Position numbers and translations under genes: made by a program. The notes under the pieces are model-generated. The model searched no databases and was not told where the DNA came from. It saw only the letters and a program-made list of their open reading frames with translations. This document shows, piece by piece, positions 25,631-34,624 of a DNA stretch of 64,000 nt; positions within the stretch are counted from its first letter, which is position 1, and every line of letters starts with the position of its first letter. The DNA is from Methanoregulaceae archaeon PtaB.Bin056 (GTDB lineage Archaea; Halobacteriota; Methanomicrobia; Methanomicrobiales; Methanospirillaceae): contig MVQD01000038.1 in NCBI GenBank assembly GCA_002067095.1, positions 89,959-153,958 on the forward strand, written 5' to 3'.

Positions 25631-25974
25631 TTCACTTCCCCCGTCCCTGTCATTTTCGCGGGTAAAGAGATGGACAGTCCTGTAATATGGGCTGTTCCTT
25701 CCAAAGTAGTTTGGGGAATCCCCGGATACACACGATCCGGCACGTACGTCCCCTCGTCCTGTTTTCGCCTCGTCGGCCGTCCTGTGAGTCCCCCACAGGG
25801 GCCAATACTGCACGCACGTTCAGAGAATAAAGCGATCTGTCATGGAATATCCCATCACGCAGGTAAATGTGGGAGAGGATCGTATAAAAAAGTGGGAGGT
25901 CTGTCCGCCAGCCCTGCATACCGATGAGGGGTCTTTTTCTTCCCCTGCGATGCAACCATTGTACCAGGAGCAGC
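25631..25974. promoter_or_regulatory. Structured region upstream of ileS, with promoters for both neighbours
   Basis: The gap separates divergent ileS and aldehyde dehydrogenase genes. Perfect inverted repeats: GGGG-AAT-CCCC (25713-25723), CCGGAT-n7-ATCCGG (25722-25740), ACGTACGT (25742-25749) and CCCC-ACA-GGGG (25791-25801). The first two share C722-C723, so in RNA they would exclude each other. A TATA-like tract on the minus strand (AGAATAAAGC read on plus, about 25829-25838) would give ileS a leader near 175 nt covering all of them; a nearer TATA (about 25682-25690) would exclude them. AGGAG precedes the aldehyde dehydrogenase start. Confidence 0.4.
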
Positions 25975-27435
25975 ATGCCAGCACATGGGAGCGACAAAAT
26001 CCCGGAATACGGTTGTATTATTGGGGGAGAAGAGCGGTTCTCAGGGGAGATCCTCGAGGTCAGGTTCCCCTACAACGGGGATCTGGTCGCAAGGGTTCAC
26101 CAGGCAACCCCCGGAGACCTCGAGGACGCCCTGGTCTTCGCACGGAATGGGTTTGAAAAGACAAGGGCGCTCTCTTCCGGTGACCGGTACCGCATCCTTT
26201 ACCGCCTTGCAGAGTTGGTGGAGTCGCGGTCAGGGGAACTCGCGGAGATGCTTGTCAATGAAGGAGGAAAGACCATCTCCTTTGCAAGGGCCGAGGTGCA
26301 GCGGGCGGCAGAAACCCTGCGGATATCGGCCGAAGAGGCGAAGCGGCTTGGCGGAGAGGTCATTGCCCTTGACTGGACTCCCGGAAACGAGGGGAGGTTT
26401 GCCATTACCCGGCGAATGCCAATCGGTGTGGTGCTTGGGATCGTCCCCTTCAACTTCCCCCTCAACCTGTCCTGCCACAAGTTGGGGCCCGCAGTCGCGT
26501 CAGGCAATTCCCTCATACTGAAACCGGCCTCCGCAACGCCCGTATCGGCGCTTCTCCTAGGGGAGATGCTCGTTTCGGCCGGTTTTCCGGAACGCGCGAT
26601 CAGCGTGGTCCCCTGCCCTGGCACACGTGCCGGCGCGCTTGCAGCCGATCCCAGGGTTGCCTTCGTCTCGTTCACCGGGAGCCCCGATGTCGGATGGGGC
26701 CTTCGGCAGACCGCAGGGAGAAAACCTGTCTCACTCGAGCTTGGCGGTATCGCACCGGTCATCGTCCACGACGATGCAAATCTCCCCTTTGCAGTCACGC
26801 GCATCCTCACCGGCGGGTTCACGAATGCCGGGCAGGTCTGCATCTCGGTCCAGCGTGTATACCTCCACCATGCAATCTACGATGAAGCGTGCCGCATGAT
26901 CTGCGAGGGCGCAGCAGCCATGGTTACCGGTGACCCCAGGAATCCAGGGACTTTTGTTGGACCCATGATCTCAAAGGATGCAGCAGACCGTGCGCTTGCG
27001 GTAGTACACGAGGCGCAGGCCCGTGGCGCACGCGTCCTTGTCGGTGGGCGTGCAGAGGGGACACTATTTTATCCGACCGTGATTGCCGGGACAGACCCCG
27101 AAATGGCGGTAAATTCCCGCGAGATCTTCGCCCCGGTCATCACGCTCACTCCCTATGAAACGCTGGACCAGGCGCTTGCTCTTGCCAACCAGGTCCCATA
27201 CGGGCTCCAGATGGGTATCTTCACACAGAATATCCAGCGAATAATCAACGTCCATTCTCTGGCAGAGTACGGGGGAGTCCAGGTCAATGATATCCCCACG
27301 TTCCGGGTGGACCACATGCCCTACGGAGGCGTGAAGGGATCCGGCCTCGGAAGGGAGGGGCCTAAGTATGCCATCGAAGAGATGACGGTGCCAAGAGTCC
27401 TTGCTTTCAACCCGGCAGGAGGTCAAGACAAATGA
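25975..27435 (+). CDS. Aldehyde dehydrogenase (lactaldehyde/GAPN-like)
   Basis: 486 aa from the ATG at 25975 with AGGAG four bases upstream. NAD(P)-dependent aldehyde dehydrogenase fold: GIVPFNFPLNLSCHK cofactor segment, FTGSPDVGWGL, catalytic Glu in LELGG (about 254) and catalytic Cys in NAGQVCIS (about 288), then IFAPVITL and GVKGSGLGREG. In methanogens relatives oxidise lactaldehyde to lactate for coenzyme F420 side-chain synthesis (CofA), or glyceraldehyde 3-phosphate (non-phosphorylating GAPN); I lean to the first on general likeness but cannot decide. Divergent from ileS; convergent with the moeA operon. Confidence 0.85.
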   Translation: MPAHGSDKIPEYGCIIGGEERFSGEILEVRFPYNGDLVARVHQATPGDLEDALVFARNGFEKTRALSSGDRYRILYRLAELVESRSGELAEMLVNEGGKTISFARAEVQRAAETLRISAEEAKRLGGEVIALDWTPGNEGRFAITRRMPIGVVLGIVPFNFPLNLSCHKLGPAVASGNSLILKPASATPVSALLLGEMLVSAGFPERAISVVPCPGTRAGALAADPRVAFVSFTGSPDVGWGLRQTAGRKPVSLELGGIAPVIVHDDANLPFAVTRILTGGFTNAGQVCISVQRVYLHHAIYDEACRMICEGAAAMVTGDPRNPGTFVGPMISKDAADRALAVVHEAQARGARVLVGGRAEGTLFYPTVIAGTDPEMAVNSREIFAPVITLTPYETLDQALALANQVPYGLQMGIFTQNIQRIINVHSLAEYGGVQVNDIPTFRVDHMPYGGVKGSGLGREGPKYAIEEMTVPRVLAFNPAGGQDK

Positions 27436-27508
27436 TCCCGCTGTCCGGCCTCAAGGCACAGGGAAATTGCGGGTATGGACCCCTCCAGGCTGCCGGAAGA
27501 AGCGGCGT

Positions 27509-29362
27509 TTACGGTACTCTCCGCATCATGCCCGTAATGGAGTCGTCGTAGCCCCCCAGCGCGTGCAGGATCTCGCGAAAACGGGGTGAGCGAATGGCGT
27601 CTAACAGCGCCCGCACCCGGGGGTCCTCTCCGAATTCCCTTCGGATGGCGAGTTCGTACCGCTCACTTGCAACCGGGACAAAGGAGAGACCAAGGGCCTT
27701 TGCTGCCGAATAGACGCACATCCCGGCCTCTGCTTCACCGGTCTTCACTGCAAGTGCCACACCTATATGGGTGGTCGCTTCCCGGTCGTAACCCGGGATA
27801 TCGTCGGGGGATATACCCCTTGAGCGGAGCTCGTGATCGAGGAGCATGCGGGTCCCCGATCCCTTCTGCCGGTTGATGAAGGGGGTTCCCGGAATGTCAT
27901 CGATCGTGATGCCGCTCCTTGACACGATCCCCTGCTCCCTCAAGGCAAGGCCCACGAGGTCAATCTCCTCGCGGGGCAGGTACTTCGCCAGGTAAGGGAC
28001 GTTGTAATCTCCGTTGGGCGCGAGCAGGTGGATGGGGGCCGCGTGGCAGTCGTTCCTCTTCAGTGCAATAATGCCCCCCATGCTGCCCACGTGGTTCGAA
28101 TGGATCTCAACATGGTCCTTCTTTGCAAGTTCCGCAAGGTGATCGAGGACCGGGTCGTGGCTGCCGGTCACGAGGACTGCTTCCTCTGCTTCTGCAGGGC
28201 TGACCGTCAGGCTTACCGGGACCACTTCCCCCGCTTCATATCCCTCGAGGGAGGAGATGACACGGAGATATGCATTGGACCGGACTGCGCTCATCTGTAC
28301 GCCTGAGCCCCGTGAAAGGGGTGTCGCAACCCAGGAGCTTCCGATGCGTCCGGCGGCAAGGAGAACGAACTCGTCGCTCCCGGCCTCGGAATGGAGGGTT
28401 GCGGTGAGCCTGGCAGGAATAATGGGATGATCAGGTACGGGGATCCCCGAGAGGCGGACGAGTGGGGTGACGATCTCGCGGAGGACGGTCAGCGCGGACA
28501 GGGGATATCCCGGCATGCCAATCACCGGTTTGTTCAGGACTCTCCCGATGATGACCGGTTTCCCCGGCTTGATTGCAACGCCATGGACGAGCACTTCCCC
28601 GAGACCTGCGATTGTTTCTGCGGTAAAGTCCCTGGTCCCGGCAGAGGACCCGGCCGAAACAAGAACCAGGTCGTTTTCGCTCGCTGCACGTGATATCGCG
28701 TCCCGAATCTTTTCAGGATCGTCGGGAGTGAGGGGATAACGCGTGCATCTTCCTCCGAGGCCGGATAGCCAGGCCAAAGCCATGCGGGTATTGCTCTCGA
28801 CCACCTGTCCGGGCCCCGGCCTTGTGCCTGGCGGGACGAGCTCGCTCCCCGTGGGGATGAGCCCGGCCCTGAACCCCAGGACCTCGATTGAGACGATGCC
28901 ATATGCGGCAAGCGCACCGATATCGGATGGCCGGATACGATGGTGCGAGGGAACGACCATCTCTGACTCGGCGATGTCTTCTCCCGCCGGCCGGACATGC
29001 TGCCAGGGGCTCGCCGGCTTCCTGACCGTAAACCGGTCTCCATCGACCCATACGTCCTCGATCATGATCACCGCGTCATACCCGGCAGGCACCACGTTCC
29101 CGGTATTGACACGGAGAGCGCTAGGAAGCGTGACCGGCGACTGCTCGCTTGCGCCGGTTGTATCGATGCTCCGGACCGCGATCCCGTCCATTGCGGCAAG
29201 GTGCACTTCGGGCACCGAGTAGGTGGCAAATACCGGCCGTGCGGTGATCCTTCCTACCGATGCTTCCAGAGGGATTGTCTCAGGAGAAAGAGGGACAGGA
29301 ACAGTCTCAAGGACTGAGAGTGCCTGCTCAAGCGAAATAACGGAGAGGTACCGTTTTACCAC
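27509..29362 (-). CDS. moeA: MoeA molybdopterin molybdenumtransferase fused to a substrate-binding (PBP-like) domain
   Basis: 617 aa. Residues about 1-400 are MoeA: MDGIAVRS, the GDE-type IPTGSELV and VSAGSSAGTRDF, KPGKPVIIGRVLNKPVIGMPGYP. Residues about 405-617 are a LysR-substrate/periplasmic-binding-protein-like domain (GSHDPVLDHLAEL, HVGSMGGIIALKRNDCHAA, FINRQKGSGTRMLLDHEL, GEAEAGMCVYSAAKALGL). MoeA inserts molybdenum or tungsten into adenylated molybdopterin; the extra domain, known from other prokaryotic MoeA fusions, could sense the oxyanion. No signal peptide, so it is cytosolic. GTG start at 29362 overlaps the upstream moeA by 7 bp. Confidence 0.93.
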   Translation of the reverse strand: MVKRYLSVISLEQALSVLETVPVPLSPETIPLEASVGRITARPVFATYSVPEVHLAAMDGIAVRSIDTTGASEQSPVTLPSALRVNTGNVVPAGYDAVIMIEDVWVDGDRFTVRKPASPWQHVRPAGEDIAESEMVVPSHHRIRPSDIGALAAYGIVSIEVLGFRAGLIPTGSELVPPGTRPGPGQVVESNTRMALAWLSGLGGRCTRYPLTPDDPEKIRDAISRAASENDLVLVSAGSSAGTRDFTAETIAGLGEVLVHGVAIKPGKPVIIGRVLNKPVIGMPGYPLSALTVLREIVTPLVRLSGIPVPDHPIIPARLTATLHSEAGSDEFVLLAAGRIGSSWVATPLSRGSGVQMSAVRSNAYLRVISSLEGYEAGEVVPVSLTVSPAEAEEAVLVTGSHDPVLDHLAELAKKDHVEIHSNHVGSMGGIIALKRNDCHAAPIHLLAPNGDYNVPYLAKYLPREEIDLVGLALREQGIVSRSGITIDDIPGTPFINRQKGSGTRMLLDHELRSRGISPDDIPGYDREATTHIGVALAVKTGEAEAGMCVYSAAKALGLSFVPVASERYELAIRREFGEDPRVRALLDAIRSPRFREILHALGGYDDSITGMMRRVP

Positions 29363-30561
29363 ATGATCACCTCCACGGTCTCACCCTTCTCGAGCCCCTC
29401 TCTCACCGCAGGGACGCGGATTAACCCGTCGCTCTGGACAAGGGTGTTCAGGAGGCCTGATTTGCCAAAGAGTGGGATCGCCCTGTCACCGTCCAGCCTT
29501 ACCCTGACATAGTCCTCACGGCCGCGCACCGATGGTATGTTCTGTGCAAGCTGTGCGTGACGGGTACACACCCTTTGGGCCTTCTCCCCGGTCATTGCCG
29601 CGAGGAGAGGCCTGCCGATCCTGTCCAGTACGACAAGCGCGGATGCCGGGTGGCCGGGAAGACCGAGGACCGGTTTTCCCTGGCACCTCCCTATGATCGT
29701 GGGCTTCCCGGGAGCGATCGCCACCCCGTGGACAAGCACTTCACCCAGCTGTCCGATAATATCCGCACAGAGGTCGCGGTCATCCTTTGAGCTTCCACCA
29801 GAGAGGATGACGGCCTCATTCCGGGAGAGCGCCTTCTCAAGGGCCTCCTGCAGTGATCTCCGGTCGTCGGGGATCACCCCGTAGAGGGTGGCCCTGCAGC
29901 CGGCAAGCCTCAGGTATGCGCCGATCATCACACTGTTGCTGTCCCTGATCTTGCTCCCGGTAGGGGTTTCACGTACCGGGATAAGCTCATTCCCCGTGGA
30001 GATCACGCCAATTGAGGGGCAGGTGAAGACCGGGACTGTATGACATCCCACCGCCGCAAGAACGCCAATATCCGGCGGCGTGAGGCGGCATCCCTGAAGC
30101 AGCACCGGGATCCCGCGGGCGAAGTCCTCCCCTTTCCTGATGAGGTTCTCCCCCGCAGCGACCGGTCGCTTCACCAGCACCTGGTCATCGATAATCTCGG
30201 AATGCTCTATCATCACCACTGCGTCAGCTCCTGCAGGGAGCGCACCGCCGGTGGGAATGTATGCGCATCCCCCGGCCCTGACAGTGAAATCCGGAGCCAC
30301 CCCCATCCTCACTGCCCCCGAAAGTGTCAGCAGCGAGGGGATTGCCTCTCCGGCGCCGGTGGTATCTCTCGCTCTCACTGCATACCCGTCAACGACAGAA
30401 CGGTCAAAGGCAGGGATATCGATATCGGCAGCAATGGGCTCTGCAAGTACCCTTCCCCCTGCTTCTTCGATCGGGACCTGTTCTTTTGCGGGTTGATACG
30501 CAAATCCAGTTGCAGCACGTATCGCCTCTTCGACCGGGACCGTGCGTAAAAACATGCTCAT
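29356..30561 (-). CDS. moeA: MoeA molybdopterin molybdenumtransferase (single-domain paralogue)
   Basis: 401 aa from the ATG at 30561, which overlaps the stop of the 58-aa gene (ATGA). Family motifs: FDRSVVDGYAVRARDT, GGALPAGADAVVMIEH, GVISTGNELIPV, ILSGGSSKDDRDL, KPTIIGRCQGKPVLGLPGHP. The C-terminal domain IV is present and ends at VEVIMW. Two MoeA paralogues in tandem are common in archaea and have been proposed to serve molybdenum versus tungsten; which is which cannot be read here. Methanogens need the cofactor for formylmethanofuran and formate dehydrogenases. Confidence 0.94.
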   Translation of the reverse strand: MSMFLRTVPVEEAIRAATGFAYQPAKEQVPIEEAGGRVLAEPIAADIDIPAFDRSVVDGYAVRARDTTGAGEAIPSLLTLSGAVRMGVAPDFTVRAGGCAYIPTGGALPAGADAVVMIEHSEIIDDQVLVKRPVAAGENLIRKGEDFARGIPVLLQGCRLTPPDIGVLAAVGCHTVPVFTCPSIGVISTGNELIPVRETPTGSKIRDSNSVMIGAYLRLAGCRATLYGVIPDDRRSLQEALEKALSRNEAVILSGGSSKDDRDLCADIIGQLGEVLVHGVAIAPGKPTIIGRCQGKPVLGLPGHPASALVVLDRIGRPLLAAMTGEKAQRVCTRHAQLAQNIPSVRGREDYVRVRLDGDRAIPLFGKSGLLNTLVQSDGLIRVPAVREGLEKGETVEVIMW

Positions 30562-30734
30562 TTGAAGCAGCCGAGCTGGCAGGCCCTGATCTTTACCCCG
30601 TGCGTATTGCAGTACCTTGCGATATCCATCTTGGCAATCCCGTATTTTTCTGATATGGCAAACGCCTGGGGGCACTTGATATCCTTCGTGATCCCTTCAG
30701 CCTCGAATGCATTGCGAATCTTCTCTTCGTCCAT
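30558..30734 (-). CDS. 58-aa conserved-looking protein heading the moeA operon
   Basis: Unrecognised small protein from the ATG at 30734: MDEEKIRNAFEAEG at the N-terminus, then KCPQAFAISEKYGI, DIARYCNTHGVKI, and a C-terminal RACQLGCFK. Three to four Cys (about residues 22, 46, 53, 57) and a helix-turn-helix-like central part are visible. Its stop overlaps the moeA start as ATGA, so the products are probably made together. A TATA element (CATTTAATACT read on minus, about 30763-30773) lies about 33 bp upstream, giving a very short leader. Conserved Cys and the context suggest a metal- or sulfur-handling or regulatory role in molybdenum cofactor formation; this is inference. Confidence 0.75.
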   Translation of the reverse strand: MDEEKIRNAFEAEGITKDIKCPQAFAISEKYGIAKMDIARYCNTHGVKIRACQLGCFK

Positions 30735-30876
30735 ACCAGATGATATGCGCGGTGAGAGTATTAAATGAGTTGACTTCACCCTGGTTGTTAAGCTGGCGGG
30801 TTGGATCAGGGCAGGGTGCGGTCTCCAGGATATCGGAGGATTTCCAGGTGGAGTAGCTGATACGAAAAGAAGAGAG

Positions 30877-31563
30877 TTATTCCTTCCTTGCCAGTGCAAG
30901 GAACCCGACAGCTGCCAGGGCAACAAGTGCAATGGCTGCAGGGACAGGAGATTTGGTGGGTGTCGGAGTGGGTGCGGGGTTCAGGGTTGCATACAGATCA
31001 ACGGTCTGCCCCTTGGCCGGGTAACTGGTTATCGGAGCCGTGTAGGGCAGGTATCCATCCATGGTGACCGTGTAGGTGCGATACGGTGTCCCCGTGGTGT
31101 AGACCTGGATTGTAAGGATACCATTCGTGATGACGCCCTGGTAGGTGTTGTCGAACATGACACTTGCGCCATTGACGTTGGCATGGACGGTGTACCACCC
31201 TATGTCACCGCCGATGACGGGCGGTTGTGTTGGCTGTGTGGGGTTGAGGGTCGCATAGAGGTCAAAGGTCTCCCCTTTCCCAGGGACGCCATCAATAGAG
31301 TCGCTGAAGGTGGTATAGCCTTCCTTCTGGACAGAGTAGGTCCGGTACGGTGTCCCCGTAGTATACGCCTCTACATACAGGACACCCCCCTGGATGTCGC
31401 CCTTGTAATCGCCGTCGAAGAAGACGCTCGCGCCATCTACGTTGCAGTGCACTGCATACCAGGCCCGGTCACCGCCGATGGGTGCCTGGGCGGCTGCCGG
31501 CAGGAGAGCCATGCAGCATCCTGTCACCATGAATACCAGGAGAACACGTAAAGAGATCTTCAT
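30877..31563 (-). CDS. Surface protein with two PEGA-type repeats and C-terminal membrane anchor
   Basis: 228 aa from the ATG at 31563; two further ATGs directly before it (31566, 31569) sit on the AAAGGTGAT ribosome binding site. Signal peptide at about 1-27 (LLVFMVTGCCMALLPAAAQA). Two homologous units of about 85 residues follow, each opening with IGGD..WY.VH..V.GA.V.FD and ending with DLYATLNP; both contain YTTGTPYRTY. This resembles the PEGA fold. A Thr-Pro-rich spacer (PTPTPTKSP) leads to a terminal membrane helix and a charged end, RKE. So the protein is exported and anchored in the membrane, with repeats exposed. Confidence 0.8.
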   Translation of the reverse strand: MKISLRVLLVFMVTGCCMALLPAAAQAPIGGDRAWYAVHCNVDGASVFFDGDYKGDIQGGVLYVEAYTTGTPYRTYSVQKEGYTTFSDSIDGVPGKGETFDLYATLNPTQPTQPPVIGGDIGWYTVHANVNGASVMFDNTYQGVITNGILTIQVYTTGTPYRTYTVTMDGYLPYTAPITSYPAKGQTVDLYATLNPAPTPTPTKSPVPAAIALVALAAVGFLALARKE

Positions 31564-31598
31564 CATCATCACCTTTCGTATTGCCACGGCAGTATTCG

Positions 31599-31619
31599 AT
31601 CCATTCGTTTAAAATGGAT
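31599..31619 (-). promoter_or_regulatory. Inverted repeat spanning the TATA box of the PEGA gene
   Basis: ATCCATT-CGTTTAA-AATGGAT, perfect 7-bp arms around a 7-nt centre. On the minus strand the centre and right arm contain the TATA element TTTTAAAC, about 45 bp before the start codon. A protein binding here would block TBP. Confidence 0.5.
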
Positions 31620-31717
31620 TCTATCAGTATGATACCTGGCAATTGCTGAAATTACAGTGAGAAACCCCCAAGGATGCAATAACCGGCCTTATCTAAAAAA
31701 CAGGGTTGGGAGTGGTT

Positions 31718-31965
31718 TCACGTCACCGTGATATAATTCACCCGTTCAATCGTCTTGGTGGCAGGTTTCCTGTCAGGGCCCATGGTCCAGACTGTGAGTT
31801 TGACCGTGTAGTTCCCCGGTCTTTGGTAGGTATGTGTCGGGTTCTGCTTCAGGGACATGAATCCGTCGCCAAAACTGTACTTCCAGAGGATAGGGGATGC
31901 CGTTGAGGTGCCAGTGAAAGTTACCTTGAGCGGTGCGGTGCCCACCAGCGGTGTTCCTGTGAAAT
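31718..31965 (-). repeat. PKD-coding DNA block, copy 1 of 2
   Basis: The final PKD-coding tract here is about 80 percent identical in DNA by eye to that at 34625-34870 and ends in the same place in both genes. The domain before it is repeated more distantly. Indicates gene duplication or exchange between the two neighbouring paralogues. Confidence 0.7.
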
Positions 31966-34393
31966 CAGCCTGCACTACAGGTTGGGGGGCTCTTTCCACT
32001 TTTATATAATTTACCCTGGTTGTAGTGGTATTCACGAGATTGTGCCCGTCCATCCTGTAAATTGTGAGGCTGACCGTATAATTCCCGGGTCTGAGATAGG
32101 TATGGGTGGGGTGGGGACTCATCGACGTAAAGCCATCACCGAACCGGTAGATGTGCCTGAATGGATTCCCCATGGAATGGTCCGTGAACCTGACAGTAAG
32201 AGGTGAGTAACCTGCCTCAGGTGTAGCATTGAAATCAGCGTGGAATGAGGGGGAAGGGTCCTGGATGTACGACCCGACCGGAGAGAGGAGGGGATAATGA
32301 TCGGTATTGTTCATCCAGACGGGATATGGCGCGGTCCCTATGCCATTTCCGCTGGTATCAGTTCCATTATACCAGTTCCAGTAGTTTCCAAGGTATCCCT
32401 TGTAGATCCGGCCCCCGTATGCGTAGAGGACCGGTTCTTCGGTGTTGAACGTGTTGTCTTTGTCCTGTTCCGAAACTGCCTCTCCCTCATGCGAAAATAG
32501 GGTTTCTGAACGTGGGAGTCCCCACAAGAGAGGGGATTGGAGATCTGAACTCTGGTTCCATTCCGCAGAAAGGGGATTTGCCGGTTGAGACGGTGGTGCC
32601 TCTGCAGAAACGAAATTGTTGAGATAGATAACATTGGAATAGACTTCGCTTTTATCGGCTGATGTGAAGAAGGCAGCCTTCTCTGCTGAAACCTCATTAT
32701 GCGTCACCCGGTTGAACCTTGCAGGTATTTCTTCCCCTATAATACCGGAAATAGGTGAGACCTGGAAACCGTACAGACACTCTTCCAGTGAGTTATTCTC
32801 AAGTATGTTCATTTCGCTTCCATAAATGAACACCCCCTCATACACGCTGGAGATATGGTTATCCCATGCATGGACATTCGCTGAATTCAGGAAATTGATG
32901 CCAAGATCCATATAATGAAGGTCGGGAGGGTTGCCTTCTATCTGGTTGCCTGTCACAGAGATCTCCCGGCCTTCTACATACTCAAAACTCAAACCGGCCA
33001 TGTTCTCTTCGAGGATGTTTTCAAGGAACCAGATATATTCACATGGTTTGCCTGCTGCTGCGAGACCTGCTATTTCGCTGCCGACCGCGTGGTTACCTGT
33101 CACGTTCACGAAGGATGATGCCAGGACTCCTGCACCGTATAACGCACCTTCAAGCCTGTTTCCGGTAATGTGTGCCCCTTCCACATAGCCGAGAAGGATG
33201 TTCTGGTAAAGGTTGTCTGAAATGGAATTGTTCGCGATGGTGATGTGATCACCGCCCCGGACAAGGATCCCAAAACCGTTCCGGGACGCCATCGTCACGT
33301 CATGCACGCTGATATCCTGGCACCCGATCAGGTAGATTGTTGCGTACCCCGAACCAGTGATCTCCCTGTCATGTACACCTTCCAGATACAGGATGGGCAG
33401 GCCATTGACAGTGTTTGAGAGCGTGACAGAATTTTCAGGTGGGAAGACCCACCCGTCATGATACGAGAAACCAGCGTAATTCTCTTCCAGGATGTTCCCA
33501 TCAACCAGGGTTTTTGACATTTCATCTATGAGAAGTCCAACTCCGCCGTTGTGGATGAAATGGTTGTTCCGGATTGTGACGTTCTCCAGCCCCTCGAAAT
33601 AGCCGCCCGCGCAATTGTAATCCCCCAGGCTCTCGAAATACACGTAGGTATTGTCCTCGATGAAGTTTTCCTCAATAATTGAATCTTCCAGACCGTTCAA
33701 TACACAGAGGCCAGTATTCTGGTTGTGCATGATCTCGTTATTTTGACAGTAAAAGTCTCTTGTCTTGTCCTCAGTCATGGTTCCAGAGGTCATGATTCCA
33801 AAGGAATTGTCATGCACGTAATTTCCAAAGCAGTGACTGAATTCTGAACTGACTAAAAAAATCCCATGGTTACTATTCTGATAGACTTCATTTCCTTCTA
33901 TTTTGAAGCCTGATGTGTTATTTCCAAATATCCCGACCTGGCAGTCGGTGATGATGCAGGACTTCACGACAACGTCCGACACGTCCGATGCACCAATGCC
34001 AAACCCCGGCCAGTTTTCCTCAACAGCATCAATCCGGATGCTCCCCTTCACCTGGATCCTTTCGAGCACCACTCCATCGGCATCAATAGTCACGACGTTG
34101 CCAGTGTAGTCGCCATGAATGACCGTCATGTTGGCATCCTCGCCGCTTACGGTAAGGGTCTTGTTCACCACAACGTGCTCATGGTATTCGCCTGCCATGA
34201 CCAGGATCGTGTCTCCATCGGAGGCTGCATTGATCGCGTCCTGGATGCGGGTAAAATTGCATCCGGATGGGCAGACTGTATAAGTTGCCGCTGACGCGGG
34301 GTTGCAGATGATCAGACACATTACCAATCCAACAAGAATTACGAAACGGACCTTCCAGTCCTTTGCATGCCTATGTGCCACCTTTTGATTCAT
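31718..34393 (-). CDS. Secreted parallel beta-helix (NosD-like) protein with two C-terminal PKD domains
   Basis: 891 aa. Signal peptide at about 16-36 (VILVGLVMCLIICNPASA). A right-handed beta-helix (about 36-650) opens with IQDAINAASDGDTILVMAGEYHEHV and repeats N-x-I/F/V turns such as VKSCIITDCQVGIFGNNTSG. The region about 655-725 is a linker rich in N and W. Two PKD domains end the protein (about 725-806 and 812-891), each with F.DGF.SM..PTHTY.RPGNYTV.LT. No terminal membrane helix or sorting tail is seen, so attachment, if any, must be through the PKD domains. GGAGAGG precedes the ATG. Paralogous to the 34625-37021 gene. Confidence 0.88.
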   Translation of the reverse strand: MNQKVAHRHAKDWKVRFVILVGLVMCLIICNPASAATYTVCPSGCNFTRIQDAINAASDGDTILVMAGEYHEHVVVNKTLTVSGEDANMTVIHGDYTGNVVTIDADGVVLERIQVKGSIRIDAVEENWPGFGIGASDVSDVVVKSCIITDCQVGIFGNNTSGFKIEGNEVYQNSNHGIFLVSSEFSHCFGNYVHDNSFGIMTSGTMTEDKTRDFYCQNNEIMHNQNTGLCVLNGLEDSIIEENFIEDNTYVYFESLGDYNCAGGYFEGLENVTIRNNHFIHNGGVGLLIDEMSKTLVDGNILEENYAGFSYHDGWVFPPENSVTLSNTVNGLPILYLEGVHDREITGSGYATIYLIGCQDISVHDVTMASRNGFGILVRGGDHITIANNSISDNLYQNILLGYVEGAHITGNRLEGALYGAGVLASSFVNVTGNHAVGSEIAGLAAAGKPCEYIWFLENILEENMAGLSFEYVEGREISVTGNQIEGNPPDLHYMDLGINFLNSANVHAWDNHISSVYEGVFIYGSEMNILENNSLEECLYGFQVSPISGIIGEEIPARFNRVTHNEVSAEKAAFFTSADKSEVYSNVIYLNNFVSAEAPPSQPANPLSAEWNQSSDLQSPLLWGLPRSETLFSHEGEAVSEQDKDNTFNTEEPVLYAYGGRIYKGYLGNYWNWYNGTDTSGNGIGTAPYPVWMNNTDHYPLLSPVGSYIQDPSPSFHADFNATPEAGYSPLTVRFTDHSMGNPFRHIYRFGDGFTSMSPHPTHTYLRPGNYTVSLTIYRMDGHNLVNTTTTRVNYIKVERAPQPVVQADFTGTPLVGTAPLKVTFTGTSTASPILWKYSFGDGFMSLKQNPTHTYQRPGNYTVKLTVWTMGPDRKPATKTIERVNYITVT

Positions 34394-34624
34394 TAATACC
34401 CTCTCCTACGCTGGGGAAAATGGATCATGCTTGAAATAAATTCGCGACTATATATATATTTTCCTGATATGAGTTTCGTTGGGAGAGAGGACGGGTTATC
34501 CCGTTAGCGTACCATATAAACACTCCATAATTCTCTTCGAGACGCACGTATTTGCACTCATAAAAATGGTGTGGCCATTTTTACTGGAGAGAGATCCTGT
34601 CTCTGGGGAAAAAAGGTGATTTGG

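Noticed and set aside
25631-25813. 61-residue N-terminal extension of IleRS
   Set aside because: Frame is open but unlike IleRS, and covers GC-rich inverted repeats better explained as noncoding.
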